Shown here in pieces: positions 56,929 through 64,000 of a stretch of DNA of 64,000 nt. The stretch comes from CAZBBC01 sp964489835. GTDB lineage: Bacteria; Calditrichota; Calditrichia; JAJRVZ01. Position numbers and translations under genes: made by a program. Under the pieces are notes generated by a model that was given only the letters and a program-made list of their open reading frames with translations, was not told the DNA's origin and searched no databases. Where the stretch lies: the NCBI GenBank assembly GCA_964489835.1, contig CAZBBC010000014.1, forward strand, positions 1-64,000, read 5' to 3'. Numbering within the stretch: position 1 is the first letter of the stretch; each line of letters begins with the position of its first letter.

Positions 56929-57084
56929 TTGGGTAATTTTGGTTTAACAGAAATAGTCATCCTTTTTTTAATTATTCTGATTTTATTCGGTGCAAAACGG
57001 ATACCGGACCTTTTTCGCTCGGTGGCATCCAGTATCAAAGGATTTAAAAAAGAATTAAAAAAAGATGATGAAAAGGAATCCTGA
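56929..57084 (+). CDS. tatA: TatA/Hcf106-family translocase subunit
   Basis: A 51-residue protein not found by length-limited gene calls. It starts with TTG (56929) preceded by AAAGGAGA at good spacing. The sequence is MGNFGLTEIVILFLIILILF then GAKRIPDLFR, an amphipathic helix (SVASSIKGFKKELKK) and an acidic tail (DDEKES). This is the TatA layout: short periplasmic end, one membrane helix, FGxxRIPDL hinge and amphipathic helix. It serves the twin-arginine export pathway. It faces away from two Tat-signal genes at 53.9-56.5 kb; no tatB or tatC is in the window. The family call is strong in spite of its small size. Confidence 0.92.
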   Translation: MGNFGLTEIVILFLIILILFGAKRIPDLFRSVASSIKGFKKELKKDDEKES

Positions 57085-57250
57085 TATCCCGATGCAAATA
57101 TATGATTGTTTGTAAGTAATAGAAGCATTTTACTTCCAATAACTACCAGCCAAAGGATCATCTGCCATATTTACTACATTATATAGCAAAATGACATTCT
57201 GTGGATGTATTTTTAGATTTCATTTTTCCTAAAACTCCTATATTATTGTT

Positions 57251-57450
57251 TGTATCATAGGATACTGTGACATATTTTTTTTGACAGGATCACAGGATCA
57301 CAGGATTTACATGATATATTTTTTATATAACGTATTGTTATTCTGTCTTTTAAAGAAATTTTTACTATTTAATACTTAATCATTATAGTATCCTGTTTAT
57401 CCTGTTATCCTGTAAAATTTTTATTTTCCTTAGTAGCATATGATACTATT
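57251..57450. repeat. ACAGGAT-type inverted-repeat element
   Basis: Left part TTGACAGGATCACAGGATCA then CAGGATTTACATGAT; right part TATCCTGTTTATCCTGTTAT then CCTGTAAAA. Left and right are inverted relative to each other. Outer ends GTATCATAGGATAC (57253) and GCATATGATAC (57437) are also related. An AT-rich centre separates the arms. Resembles non-autonomous inverted-repeat elements common in bacterial intergenic DNA. Confidence 0.55.
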
Positions 57451-57538
57451 TCAGAAATGGCATATAATTTGTATAGTTAAATAAGGAATCCTTGTTATAC
57501 CTACAGTTTGTTAAAATGACCGAACGAGGATGTAGAAA

Positions 57539-57595
57539 GTATCTTGAAAGGATACGGATTCCGGGAAGAATTCAGCAGATCCGTTGATCCTTTCA
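57539..57595 (+). promoter_or_regulatory. Strong leader hairpin upstream of clpB with an alternative helix
   Basis: TGAAAGGATACGGAT (57545-57559) pairs with ATCCGT (57579-57584) and ATCCTTTCA (57587-57595), a 15-bp stem with one 2-base bulge and a 19-base loop, ending 28 bases before the clpB ATG. A second helix, GTATC (57539-57543) with GATAC (57551-57555), uses part of the same bases, so the two cannot form together. That layout suits a switch or thermosensor, but no CIRCE motif is present. Function is inference. Confidence 0.5.
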
Positions 57596-57623
57596 GGCAA
57601 AATTATATGGAAGGATAATTTTT

Positions 57624-60278
57624 ATGACTTTAGATAAATTAACACTAAAAGCACAGGATGCGATGGTCCGGGCACAGCAACTGGCCTCGGAGTATTCACA
57701 TCAGCAAATTGAACCGGCTCATGTTGTACTTTCACTTATTAGAGATCCGGAGGGGCTCGTTTCCACAATATTGAAGAAAGTTGGACTAACATTGCCGGTG
57801 GTAGAGGCCAGTATTGAACATGAGATAAAAAAGCTACCAAAAGTTCAGGGTGGGGGCCTCGGACAGATCTATTTTTCCAGCGCTAGTCAGAATATTCTCA
57901 ATCAGGCGATGAAATATGCGAATACATTAAAAGATGACTATGTAAGCACGGAGCATCTTCTTTTAGCGATCATTAAGAATGACAGTGAACCGGTCGGAAA
58001 GATTTTGAGAGAGATGGGACTGACTGAAGAAGCGGTTATGAAAATTCTGAAGGAAATCCGCGGCAGTCAGCGTGTAACCGATCAGTCACCGGAGGAGAAA
58101 TATCAGGCATTGAAGCGTTATGGACGCGACTTAAATGAACTGGCCAGTCTTGGAAAGTTAGATCCGGTCATCGGCAGAGATGAAGAAATTCGTCGGGTGT
58201 TACAAGTCCTGTCCAGGCGGACAAAGAACAATCCGGTCTTGATTGGAGAGCCGGGCGTTGGAAAAACAGCCATTGCTGAAGGTCTTGCGCACCGGATCAT
58301 CCAGGGAGATGTACCGGAGAATTTGAAGAGCAAACGCATTATTTCATTGGACATGGGGGCATTGATTGCCGGTGCCAAGTTTCGTGGTGAATTCGAAGAA
58401 CGGTTAAAGGCAGTTCTGAAGGAAGTTACGGATGCTCAGGGTGAAATTATCATGTTCATTGATGAACTCCATACCCTGGTTGGTGCGGGAGCGGCTGAAG
58501 GCGCGGTAGATGCATCTAACATGTTAAAACCGGCCCTGGCCCGTGGGGAGCTGAAAGCGATCGGGGCCACAACACTCGATGAATACAGGAAATATATCGA
58601 AAAAGATGCGGCTCTGGAACGAAGATTTCAACCGGTCTTTGTAAATGAACCCTCGGTTGAAGATACGATATCCATTCTAAGGGGTCTGAAAGACAAGTAT
58701 GAAGTTCACCATGGGGTACGCATAAAAGATGCTTCTCTGGTTGCGGCCGCTACGCTATCTGCACGCTATATTTCCGACCGTTTTTTGCCCGATAAGGCCA
58801 TTGATCTGATCGATGAAGCTGCCTCCCGGTTAAGGATTGAGATTGATTCCATGCCGGAAGAATTGGATGAGTGTGAGCGAAAAATACGACAATTGGAAAT
58901 CGAGCAGGTCGCCCTTAAAAAGGAAAAAGACGATGCATCGAAAAAACGTCTGCAAAAAGTAAAAGAAGAAATCGCCAATCTGAGGGTTAAAAGAGATGAA
59001 TTGGCAGCCCATTGGAAAATAGAAAAAGAACATATTCAAAATCTCAGGGAAATAAAAGCGTCAATCGATCAGTCGAAAGTAGATATCGAAAAGAGTGAGA
59101 GAGAAGGGAACCTGAACAAAGTTGCCGAGTTACGCTACGGTAAAATTCCGGAGTTAGAGAACCAGTTGAAAATCGAAAATAACCAGTTGTTAAAACTACA
59201 AGAAACCCGACAAATGCTTAAAGAAGAAGTTGAAGAAGAGGATATCGCAGAGATTGTTGCCCGCTGGACCGGAATCCCGGTTTCAAAGATGCTGGAAAGT
59301 GAGAAAAAGAAGCTTTTAAAGATGGAAGAGCGTCTGGGAATGCGTGTTATCGGCCAGCATGAAGCAATCGGGGCGGTTTCTGATGCTATCCGCCGTTCCC
59401 GTGCCGGTTTAAGTGACGAGCAACGTCCAATCGGTTCGTTTATTTTTCTGGGTTCGACCGGTGTTGGAAAAACGGAACTGGCAAGAGCGCTGGCTGAATT
59501 TCTTTTTGATGATGAAAACGCTATCGTGCGTATTGATATGTCTGAATATACAGAACGACACTCTATCTCCCGATTGATTGGCTCACCACCCGGTTACGTG
59601 GGCTATGAAGAAGGTGGACAGTTAACGGAAGCGGTACGTCGGCGTCAATATTCAGTCGTACTCCTGGACGAAATTGAAAAAGCGCATCCTGAGGTATTTA
59701 ATCTGTTGCTTCAGGTGTTAGAGGATGGTCGGTTGACCGATAACAAAGGGCGGGTGGTAAATTTTAAAAATACCATTATTATTATGACCTCAAATATCGG
59801 TGCGCCTCTGATCATGGAAAGATCCCAGAGCATAACCGATAAAAATCGTGAACAGGTGTATGAAAATATTCGCGGGGATGTTATGGAACTTTTGCGACAG
59901 CAGCTACGTCCGGAATTTTACAACCGGATTGATGATATCATCGTTTTCCACTCTCTTAGTAAAAGTGAAATATCTCAGATCGTCAGTTTGCAATTCGAAC
60001 GGCTTATGATGAAAATGAAACAACAAGGCATCGTGATTAGCATTACCGATGGGGCTAAAAATTACCTGGCCCGTCATGGATATCAGCCGGAGTTTGGGGC
60101 CCGGCCGATAAAACGTTTGATGCAAAAAGAGATTATCAATGAATTAGCTAAAGAAATCCTTGATGGAAGGATAAGCAGGGATAGTATGATATCTATTGAT
60201 TTTAAAGGTGGTAACCTAATATTTAAAAATCAAACAGAACCTGAGTCAATGGCGGTTAATAAATTAGCGGGTGAATAA
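57624..60278 (+). CDS. clpB: ATP-dependent disaggregase ClpB
   Basis: A Hsp100 AAA+ chaperone that rescues aggregated proteins with DnaK. 884 residues: N-domain (1-145), first AAA module with Walker A GEPGVGKT (208-215) and Walker [15 protein letters not shown], a middle coiled-coil domain (about 405-540, rich in E/K/R heptads), second AAA module with [11 protein letters not shown] (about 608-618) and [11 protein letters not shown], then the C-terminal small domain ([26 protein letters not shown]). The middle domain distinguishes ClpB from ClpA and ClpC. Upstream is a strong leader hairpin; no dnaK or grpE nearby. Confidence 0.96.
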   Translation: MTLDKLTLKAQDAMVRAQQLASEYSHQQIEPAHVVLSLIRDPEGLVSTILKKVGLTLPVVEASIEHEIKKLPKVQGGGLGQIYFSSASQNILNQAMKYANTLKDDYVSTEHLLLAIIKNDSEPVGKILREMGLTEEAVMKILKEIRGSQRVTDQSPEEKYQALKRYGRDLNELASLGKLDPVIGRDEEIRRVLQVLSRRTKNNPVLIGEPGVGKTAIAEGLAHRIIQGDVPENLKSKRIISLDMGALIAGAKFRGEFEERLKAVLKEVTDAQGEIIMFIDELHTLVGAGAAEGAVDASNMLKPALARGELKAIGATTLDEYRKYIEKDAALERRFQPVFVNEPSVEDTISILRGLKDKYEVHHGVRIKDASLVAAATLSARYISDRFLPDKAIDLIDEAASRLRIEIDSMPEELDECERKIRQLEIEQVALKKEKDDASKKRLQKVKEEIANLRVKRDELAAHWKIEKEHIQNLREIKASIDQSKVDIEKSEREGNLNKVAELRYGKIPELENQLKIENNQLLKLQETRQMLKEEVEEEDIAEIVARWTGIPVSKMLESEKKKLLKMEERLGMRVIGQHEAIGAVSDAIRRSRAGLSDEQRPIGSFIFLGSTGVGKTELARALAEFLFDDENAIVRIDMSEYTERHSISRLIGSPPGYVGYEEGGQLTEAVRRRQYSVVLLDEIEKAHPEVFNLLLQVLEDGRLTDNKGRVVNFKNTIIIMTSNIGAPLIMERSQSITDKNREQVYENIRGDVMELLRQQLRPEFYNRIDDIIVFHSLSKSEISQIVSLQFERLMMKMKQQGIVISITDGAKNYLARHGYQPEFGARPIKRLMQKEIINELAKEILDGRISRDSMISIDFKGGNLIFKNQTEPESMAVNKLAGE

Positions 60279-60422
60279 TTCATCACCTCGCCCGTGGCTT
60301 ACCTGATATAGAGTGAAGTGGAAACACTCCGAACAAGTCAGATAAGCTAAAAATAAACTATTGAAAAAAATAAAGCACTAATCGTAGAAATATATAATCA
60401 ACTGGATTTGATAATATAGATA

Positions 60423-60508
60423 TTCTCCGAAGGAGAAAAATATCAAAGCACAGGGCAACGCCCTGTGACGTGAGAAACAACCAATTAAAAAATTCCCTGA
60501 AAGGGAAT
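60423..60508. repeat. Left set of three hairpins flanking the transposase gene
   Basis: Hairpins in order: TTCTCC-GAA-GGAGAA (60423-60437), CACAGGGC-AAC-GCCCTGTG (60449-60467), ATTCCCT-GAA-AGGGAAT (60492-60508). Gaps are 11 and 24 bases. Their order and sequence are mirrored on the other side of the gene. Confidence 0.9.
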
Positions 60509-60540
60509 AATAAATTGTGTGATCATTACCGGAAGATAAA

Positions 60541-60993
60541 ATGGCACAAAGTTTAGCAAAAATTTATTTGCATATAATATTTAGCACAAAAAATCGTCGT
60601 GCTTTCATTAAACCGGAAATAGAGATAGAGTTGTATAAATATATTGCCGGTATATTAAGAAATATAAAATGCACAGCTATCAAAATAAATGGGACGTTGG
60701 ATCATATTCATATTTTAAATACCATGTCACGCACAATATCTATTAGCACTATATTAGGAGTGTTAAAAAAAGATTCTTCGAAATGGCTGAAAACGAAAGG
60801 GGATGAATTTAAAAATTTCCATTGGCAAAATGGTTATGGTGTTTTTTCGGTGAGTTCTTTGGAATTAAATAAAGTAACAATGTATATCGAAAACCAGAAA
60901 GAACATCATAAGAAGAAATCATTTATGGAAGAGTACATGGAATTTTTAAAAGAATATCACATTGAATATGACGAGCGGTATTTATGGGATTGA
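60541..60993 (+). CDS. IS200/IS605-like Y1 transposase (RAYT type)
   Basis: A 150-residue single-strand DNA transposase of the HUH class. H55 and H57 in LDHIHIL form the HUH motif and Y115 in MYIENQKEHH is the likely nucleophile; KKSFMEEYMEFLKEY closes the typical TnpA C-terminus. Length is normal. It is flanked by paired hairpin sets that mirror each other, as for REP-associated tyrosine transposases. No TnpB or accessory gene is present. The element may still be mobile or be a domesticated copy that spreads the flanking hairpins. Confidence 0.88.
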   Translation: MAQSLAKIYLHIIFSTKNRRAFIKPEIEIELYKYIAGILRNIKCTAIKINGTLDHIHILNTMSRTISISTILGVLKKDSSKWLKTKGDEFKNFHWQNGYGVFSVSSLELNKVTMYIENQKEHHKKKSFMEEYMEFLKEYHIEYDERYLWD

Positions 60994-61002
60994 TAAAATA
61001 TG

Positions 61003-61090
61003 AAACCCTTTCAGGGTTTGTCTGATTTGTTGAATTGCAGTACCCAGGGCGTTGCCCTGGGCTAAGATATTATTCCCCTATCGGGGAATA
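61003..61090. repeat. Right set of three hairpins, inverted copy of the left set
   Basis: AAACCCT-TTC-AGGGTTT (61003-61019), CCCAGGGC-GTT-GCCCTGGG (61043-61061), TATTCCCC-TATC-GGGGAATA (61071-61090). Gaps are 23 and 9 bases. Read on the minus strand the order and cores equal the left set, with matching loops (GAA, AAC). Confidence 0.9.
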
Positions 61091-61331
61091 ATTATATGGA
61101 GTAATTTTCTCATCACATTTACTCTATATTGGTATTGTCTAATTGGATTATGGTATAGAAATACTTTTCATTTCAAATGATCGATTGTTAAACTAAATAA
61201 AAGAATAAAAATACTTTGCACTACTTTTTTAAACAATATGTTAAAAACATGATAAATTTTCCGGATTATTTGAAACTTTCTGCCTGATCGCGCATCAAAC
61301 TATAATCATATAGATCTTAAAGGAGTTTTTA

Positions 61332-61421
61332 TTGAAATTTGGAATGCTGGACTGGAATAAAATGATGAAATCGATAAAAATTGATACTGTAGGGGTAATA
61401 AATGAAGGATTTACTCAATAA
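61332..61421 (+). CDS. Possible 29-residue leader peptide
   Basis: A TTG at 61332 is preceded by AAAGGAG with eight bases spacing and opens a frame of 29 codons (MKFGMLDWNKMMKSIKIDTV then nine more) ending TAA at 61419-61421. It overlaps the start of the DUF6132 gene by 20 bases. A ribosome site this good without a longer gene is suggestive of a leader peptide or translational coupling, but chance is possible. Confidence 0.3.
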   Translation: MKFGMLDWNKMMKSIKIDTVGVINEGFTQ

Positions 61422-61611
61422 ACGCTGGATCAGATATTTTTTGTTCATATTTTTAGGTGGTCTGGGTGGTTTTGCTTATTATTATTTTATTGGCTGTCAG
61501 ACAGGATCCTGTCCGATCACCAGTAGTCCATATATCAGTACAAGCTATGGTATGCTCATTGGACTGGTGATGTCGTTTGATAGCAAAAAGAAAAAGAAGG
61601 AGAAGGATTGA
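61402..61611 (+). CDS. DUF6132-type small membrane protein
   Basis: 69 residues with two membrane helices (about 11-29 and 44-58) joined by FIGCQTGSCPITSSPY, where GCxTGSCPI with two Cys is the family hallmark. A Lys-rich C-terminal tail faces the cytoplasm. Function unknown; such genes often sit beside thioredoxin and DUF302 genes in redox or sulfur contexts, as here. Its TGA overlaps the next ATG by one base (TGATG). Confidence 0.8.
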   Translation: MKDLLNKRWIRYFLFIFLGGLGGFAYYYFIGCQTGSCPITSSPYISTSYGMLIGLVMSFDSKKKKKEKD

Positions 61612-62000
61612 TGGATGTGGTTCTTTATATTGTTCTGGCGATCGTCGGATTTTTTGTGTTGATGCAGTTGCTGGTCTGGATAAATGGTAAAATGAAAAAA
61701 GGGAAAAAAATACCGCCATTTTCGGGTGAGATCGGTCGGAAAATTCAAGCAGGTAATAAATTATTATTGTATTTTTATACCCCAACATGCGGTGCCTGTC
61801 GGGCAATGACACCCGTTATTGATGAACTGAAAAAACAAAAAGATAACGTCTACAAAATAAATTTGGCGAAAGATAGACATGTGGGAGAGATATTTGGTGT
61901 GATGGGTACGCCGGCGACGGTAATCGTCCGTAATTCGAAGATCGAACAATATATTCTGGGGGCGCGCTCAAAAAAATTTTTAACAAATCTGGCAATTTAG
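61611..62000 (+). CDS. Membrane-anchored thioredoxin-family protein
   Basis: 129 residues. A membrane helix (5-24) is followed by a thioredoxin fold with active site C60-G-A-C63 in TPTCGACRAMTP and the cis-Pro in VMGTPATVIV. The usual Trp before the first Cys is replaced by Thr-Pro-Thr. The ATG at 61611 overlaps the previous stop; the run AGAAGGAGAAGG provides the ribosome site. The thioredoxin side (after the helix with a following KMKKGKK) is predicted cytoplasmic by the positive-inside rule. Likely a dithiol oxidoreductase; partner unknown. Confidence 0.88.
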   Translation: MDVVLYIVLAIVGFFVLMQLLVWINGKMKKGKKIPPFSGEIGRKIQAGNKLLLYFYTPTCGACRAMTPVIDELKKQKDNVYKINLAKDRHVGEIFGVMGTPATVIVRNSKIEQYILGARSKKFLTNLAI

Positions 62001-62032
62001 GTAGTGTCATCCCGATTAAATCGGGAGATGAA

Positions 62033-62256
62033 AAAATGAAAAAGGGATACTAAAAACAATACCACAGAGAACCTGGTACCACCTACGGAGGGTTTTGTTA
62101 CCATGTAATGTCATCGTCTACGAAACAGACGAGGGGAAAACCGTTGTTTCAGCCATTGACGCTAAAACAATGTTCAGTGTTGTCGATCGGGAAGATGTTC
62201 TACTGATTGCCGAAGAAGTTAGTCGGCGGTTACAAAAGGTGATTAATAATGTATAA
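62033..62256 (+). pseudogene. DUF302-domain gene remnant
   Basis: The frame ending at 62254-62256 encodes LLPCNVIVYETDEGKTVVSA then IDAKTMFSVVDREDVLLIAEEV and SRRLQKVINNV, which is the C-terminal half of a DUF302 domain (LPCNVxVYE motif). No proper start exists: the in-frame TTG at 62095 begins only at this motif. Upstream, ATGAAAAAGGGATACTAA (MKKGY-stop) looks like a DUF302 N-terminus (MKxGY) cut off at once. About 70-80 codons between the two seem to be deleted. Position after DUF6132-thioredoxin fits a DUF302 gene that has decayed. Confidence 0.65.
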
Positions 62257-62279
62257 AATACTTTGGGAGAATATTTGGT

Positions 62280-62483
62280 ATGCCTATATTTGAATTTAAA
62301 TGCAAAAACTGTGGACATATTTTTGAAGAGTTTGTTTTTACATCAAATCCTGAGGCCGGAAGCATTATTTGTCCGGAATGTCAGAATAAAAACACAGAAA
62401 AATTAATGTCGGCATTCAGCTCTGCCGGTAAGACTTCGGTCACATCTGGTGCATCATCCTGCGGCAGTTCAGGGTTTGGATGA
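62280..62483 (+). CDS. FmdB-family zinc ribbon protein
   Basis: 67 residues. Starts MPIFEFKCKNCGHIFEEFVF, the FmdB/CxxC-CxxC regulatory type, with a second pair IICPECQNKN; the four cysteines form a zinc ribbon. A Ser/Gly-rich tail with SCGSSGFG is common in this family. Function unknown. A terminator follows at 62519. Probably the end of the transcript from 61402. Confidence 0.9.
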   Translation: MPIFEFKCKNCGHIFEEFVFTSNPEAGSIICPECQNKNTEKLMSAFSSAGKTSVTSGASSCGSSGFG

Positions 62484-62518
62484 GGAATCTGACCAGAACC
62501 GTGTGTTCTAAAAACAAA

Positions 62519-62542
62519 GCCCGGCAATCGCCGGGTTTTTTT
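62519..62542 (+). terminator. Intrinsic terminator after the zinc ribbon gene
   Basis: CCCGGC-AATC-GCCGGG forms a 6-bp GC stem directly followed by seven T residues, about 36 bases after the zinc ribbon stop codon. Confidence 0.9.
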
Positions 62543-62935
62543 ATTTATATTTGCATTCATTTGTTTTTTATAATATTATCTCTATTAATTCTGCCAAAGC
62601 CTGATAGGCTACCAGACCAAACTGATCTAAATACCTGACATGAATTATTTACCCTGTTGGATAAGATCACTTTAAAGAATCTATTAATGGTTGATTGAAT
62701 TATCCAACTGGGTGAACCACGAAGATCACGAAAAGCACGAAGGTCTTCTATAAATTAAGAATAAAGAAATTAACTCTACAAATGGTATCTATTTAGACAT
62801 TCTAAATTCATAATTCTAAATTCTTAATTGTTTTTTATCTTCGTGTCCTCAGTGTGCTTCGTGGTTTATGAATAGATCAGACTAAAGAAAAATATTTTGT
62901 AACCATCAAGTTAATGCCCATCAAACCGATATCTT
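62543..62935. other. Intergenic region before the histidine kinase
   Basis: About 390 bases. 62715-62880 is a CACGAAG-family repeat. The remainder has no supported gene. Confidence 0.5.
62715..62880. repeat. CACGAAG-family dispersed repeat (copy 3)
   Basis: Left end AACCACGAAGATCACGAAAA then GCACGAAGGTCTT; right end TTTTTTATCTTCGTGTCCTC then AGTGTGCTTCGTGGTTTATG and AATAGATCAG. Shares its core and both ends with 43.46-43.64 kb and the right end with 25.47-25.51 kb. Confidence 0.7.
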
Positions 62936-63949
62936 ATGATAATTAAGGTCCAGGAAAAAATTCTATCTCGAATGAAAAGTAAAAGAGATAAAAAAGCGCT
63001 GCAAACTTATCTTCAAAAGGGCTTTGAACTGATTAAAAATAAACAAGTGCCCTATAAGAAGTGGATAAAAGATCTCGAAAAATATATTCACGGTCTGGAA
63101 GATAGAAATGAGATTGATACTTTAAAGAAACATTCAGATAAATCAATGGCCGGCACAGCCGAAGATTACCGGATTTTATTACTACTTGGTTTGATATCGG
63201 CAGCGTTCGATGAACAAAAACAATTGTCGGAAAAGATTGTACAATTAACCGATTCCTACGATGAAGTCCTCGGATTTATCACGCATGAGTTTAAAAATAT
63301 CCTGACTTCTATTCATGGCTATAATATGATGATGGAAAAACAACTGACAGTACAAAAAAATGATAAATTATACCAACCATTAATGTCCAGTGACCGCTTA
63401 ACGCGTCAATTGTTTGATATGGTGGATTCTTTGTTAAAAATGTTTATGGGTGAAAAAGGACTGCTCGAACCTGAATTTAAATTAATTGATTTTGTGAGAG
63501 ATGTCATAGATCCGGTAAAGGCAGACATCGAGGACCAGTTGCAGACAAAGAATATGCGCATCATTGTTAAAGATTCCACTGCCGGTCCGATGTTAGAGGG
63601 TGATGAAGTCCTGTTGGATATTGTCATGCGCAATCTGCTGATGAATGCTGTGAAGTATGGCAAAGAGAAAACGGATATTATAATTAAAATTTTAAGAACA
63701 GATGAGGATTTTATCGTATCAATAAAAAATGCCTGTGGCCCGCTTCCAAAAGATCTGTGCAAAGATATTTTTAAAAAATTCAGGAGCAGAAAAATTGGTT
63801 CGGCCAAAGGGGGGACAGGCATCGGACTTTATAACGTTAAAAATATCGTCAATCTTCATAAGGGCGATATCTCCTGCTACACCTCACCGGTTCCGACGAT
63901 TGAGTTTAAATTTAATTTACCGCAACGGCGATTCTTTGCAAAAAAATAA
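62936..63949 (+). CDS. Soluble sensor histidine kinase
   Basis: A 337-residue cytoplasmic kinase with no membrane helix. Residues 1-105 are helical and unassigned. The H-box is FITHEFKNILTSIHGYN (phosphorylated His near residue 116). The HATPase domain has the N-box NLLMNAVKYG and G-box KGGTGIGLYNVKNI. The D-box region reads SIKNACGPLPKDL rather than DxGxG; this variant is common in kinases with NxGP, so activity is probable but not certain. The cognate regulator is not downstream within the window. Confidence 0.88.
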   Translation: MIIKVQEKILSRMKSKRDKKALQTYLQKGFELIKNKQVPYKKWIKDLEKYIHGLEDRNEIDTLKKHSDKSMAGTAEDYRILLLLGLISAAFDEQKQLSEKIVQLTDSYDEVLGFITHEFKNILTSIHGYNMMMEKQLTVQKNDKLYQPLMSSDRLTRQLFDMVDSLLKMFMGEKGLLEPEFKLIDFVRDVIDPVKADIEDQLQTKNMRIIVKDSTAGPMLEGDEVLLDIVMRNLLMNAVKYGKEKTDIIIKILRTDEDFIVSIKNACGPLPKDLCKDIFKKFRSRKIGSAKGGTGIGLYNVKNIVNLHKGDISCYTSPVPTIEFKFNLPQRRFFAKK

Positions 63950-63977
63950 AGAATGGATTTTATATCGAATGAATAAA

Positions 63978-64000
63978 CTAACCACGAAGATCATGAAGAG
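63978..64000. repeat. Start of a further CACGAAG-family repeat at the window edge
   Basis: AACCACGAAGATCATGAAGA matches the left end of the copy at 62715 in 19 of 20 or so positions and then runs off the window. Confidence 0.6.

Larger units (their letters stand above)
57085..57623. other. Intergenic region before clpB
   Basis: About 540 bases. 57251-57450 holds an ACAGGATC-type repeat, and 57539-57595 the clpB leader hairpins. No gene is supported. Confidence 0.5.

Noticed and set aside
57480..57623. CIRCE/HrcA operator upstream of clpB
   Set aside because: The TTAGCACTC-N9-GAGTGCTAA motif is absent; the inverted repeat there has an unrelated sequence.

Overview
The window reads as a chromosomal contig from an AT-rich, Gram-negative bacterium of the FCB side of the tree. 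The best clue is a 1726-residue exported protein ending in a type IX secretion (Por) sorting domain with the NYPNPFNPST signature, common in Calditrichota, Marinimicrobia, KSB1, Ignavibacteria and relatives. A Na+-translocating NADH:quinone reductase operon, mitochondrial-type aconitase, methylmalonyl-CoA epimerase and small-type PurL fit that setting. I cannot assign a genus. A run of ten Ns inside a gene marks a scaffold join, so this is probably a draft or metagenome assembly. I saw no rRNA, tRNA, CRISPR array or prophage.

Layout. 0-7.4 kb (+): purL, a TPR protein with a C-terminal excisionase-like helix-turn-helix, then a tight operon of a B12-type radical SAM protein, an RlmD-type RNA methyltransferase and a SpoU/TrmH-type RNA methyltransferase. 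7.6-10.8 kb (+): a three-gene signalling cassette of two PATAN/DUF4388 proteins plus GTPase-like modules. 10.8-28.1 kb (mostly -): NHL-repeat protein, uvrC, methylmalonyl-CoA epimerase, guaB, a HutH-type ammonia-lyase, an exonuclease-DinG helicase, a POT peptide transporter, a REC-GGDEF-EAL regulator, cinA, pgsA-pgpA. 28.4-36.0 kb: nqrABCDEF-apbE (+) and a probable nqrM on the opposite strand. 36.2-43.3 kb: a quinone-oxidoreductase-like dehydrogenase, a PAP2 phosphatase, a membrane PDZ-GAF-SpoIIE phosphatase, nrnA and ispG. 43.7-52.2 kb: a CsgG/PEGA protein, the giant type IX cargo protein and aconitase. 52.3-57.1 kb: a MEMO1-AMMECR1 fusion, its radical SAM partner, a DUF362 protein and a 51-residue TatA; the radical SAM and DUF362 proteins carry twin-arginine signals and the fusion has an N-terminal membrane segment. 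57.6-64 kb: clpB, an IS200-like (RAYT) transposase between mirrored hairpin sets, a DUF6132-thioredoxin-DUF302 remnant operon, an FmdB-type zinc ribbon protein and a histidine kinase.

Working together. The clearest complex is Na+-NQR with both maturation factors: ApbE attaches FMN to NqrB and NqrC, and NqrM supports metal-centre assembly. The least described groups are the PATAN-GTPase cassette and the apparently exported AmmeMemoRadiSam set. Intergenic regions are rich in dispersed palindromic repeats of at least five families, some nested in each other, which explain nearly every gap longer than 300 bases.
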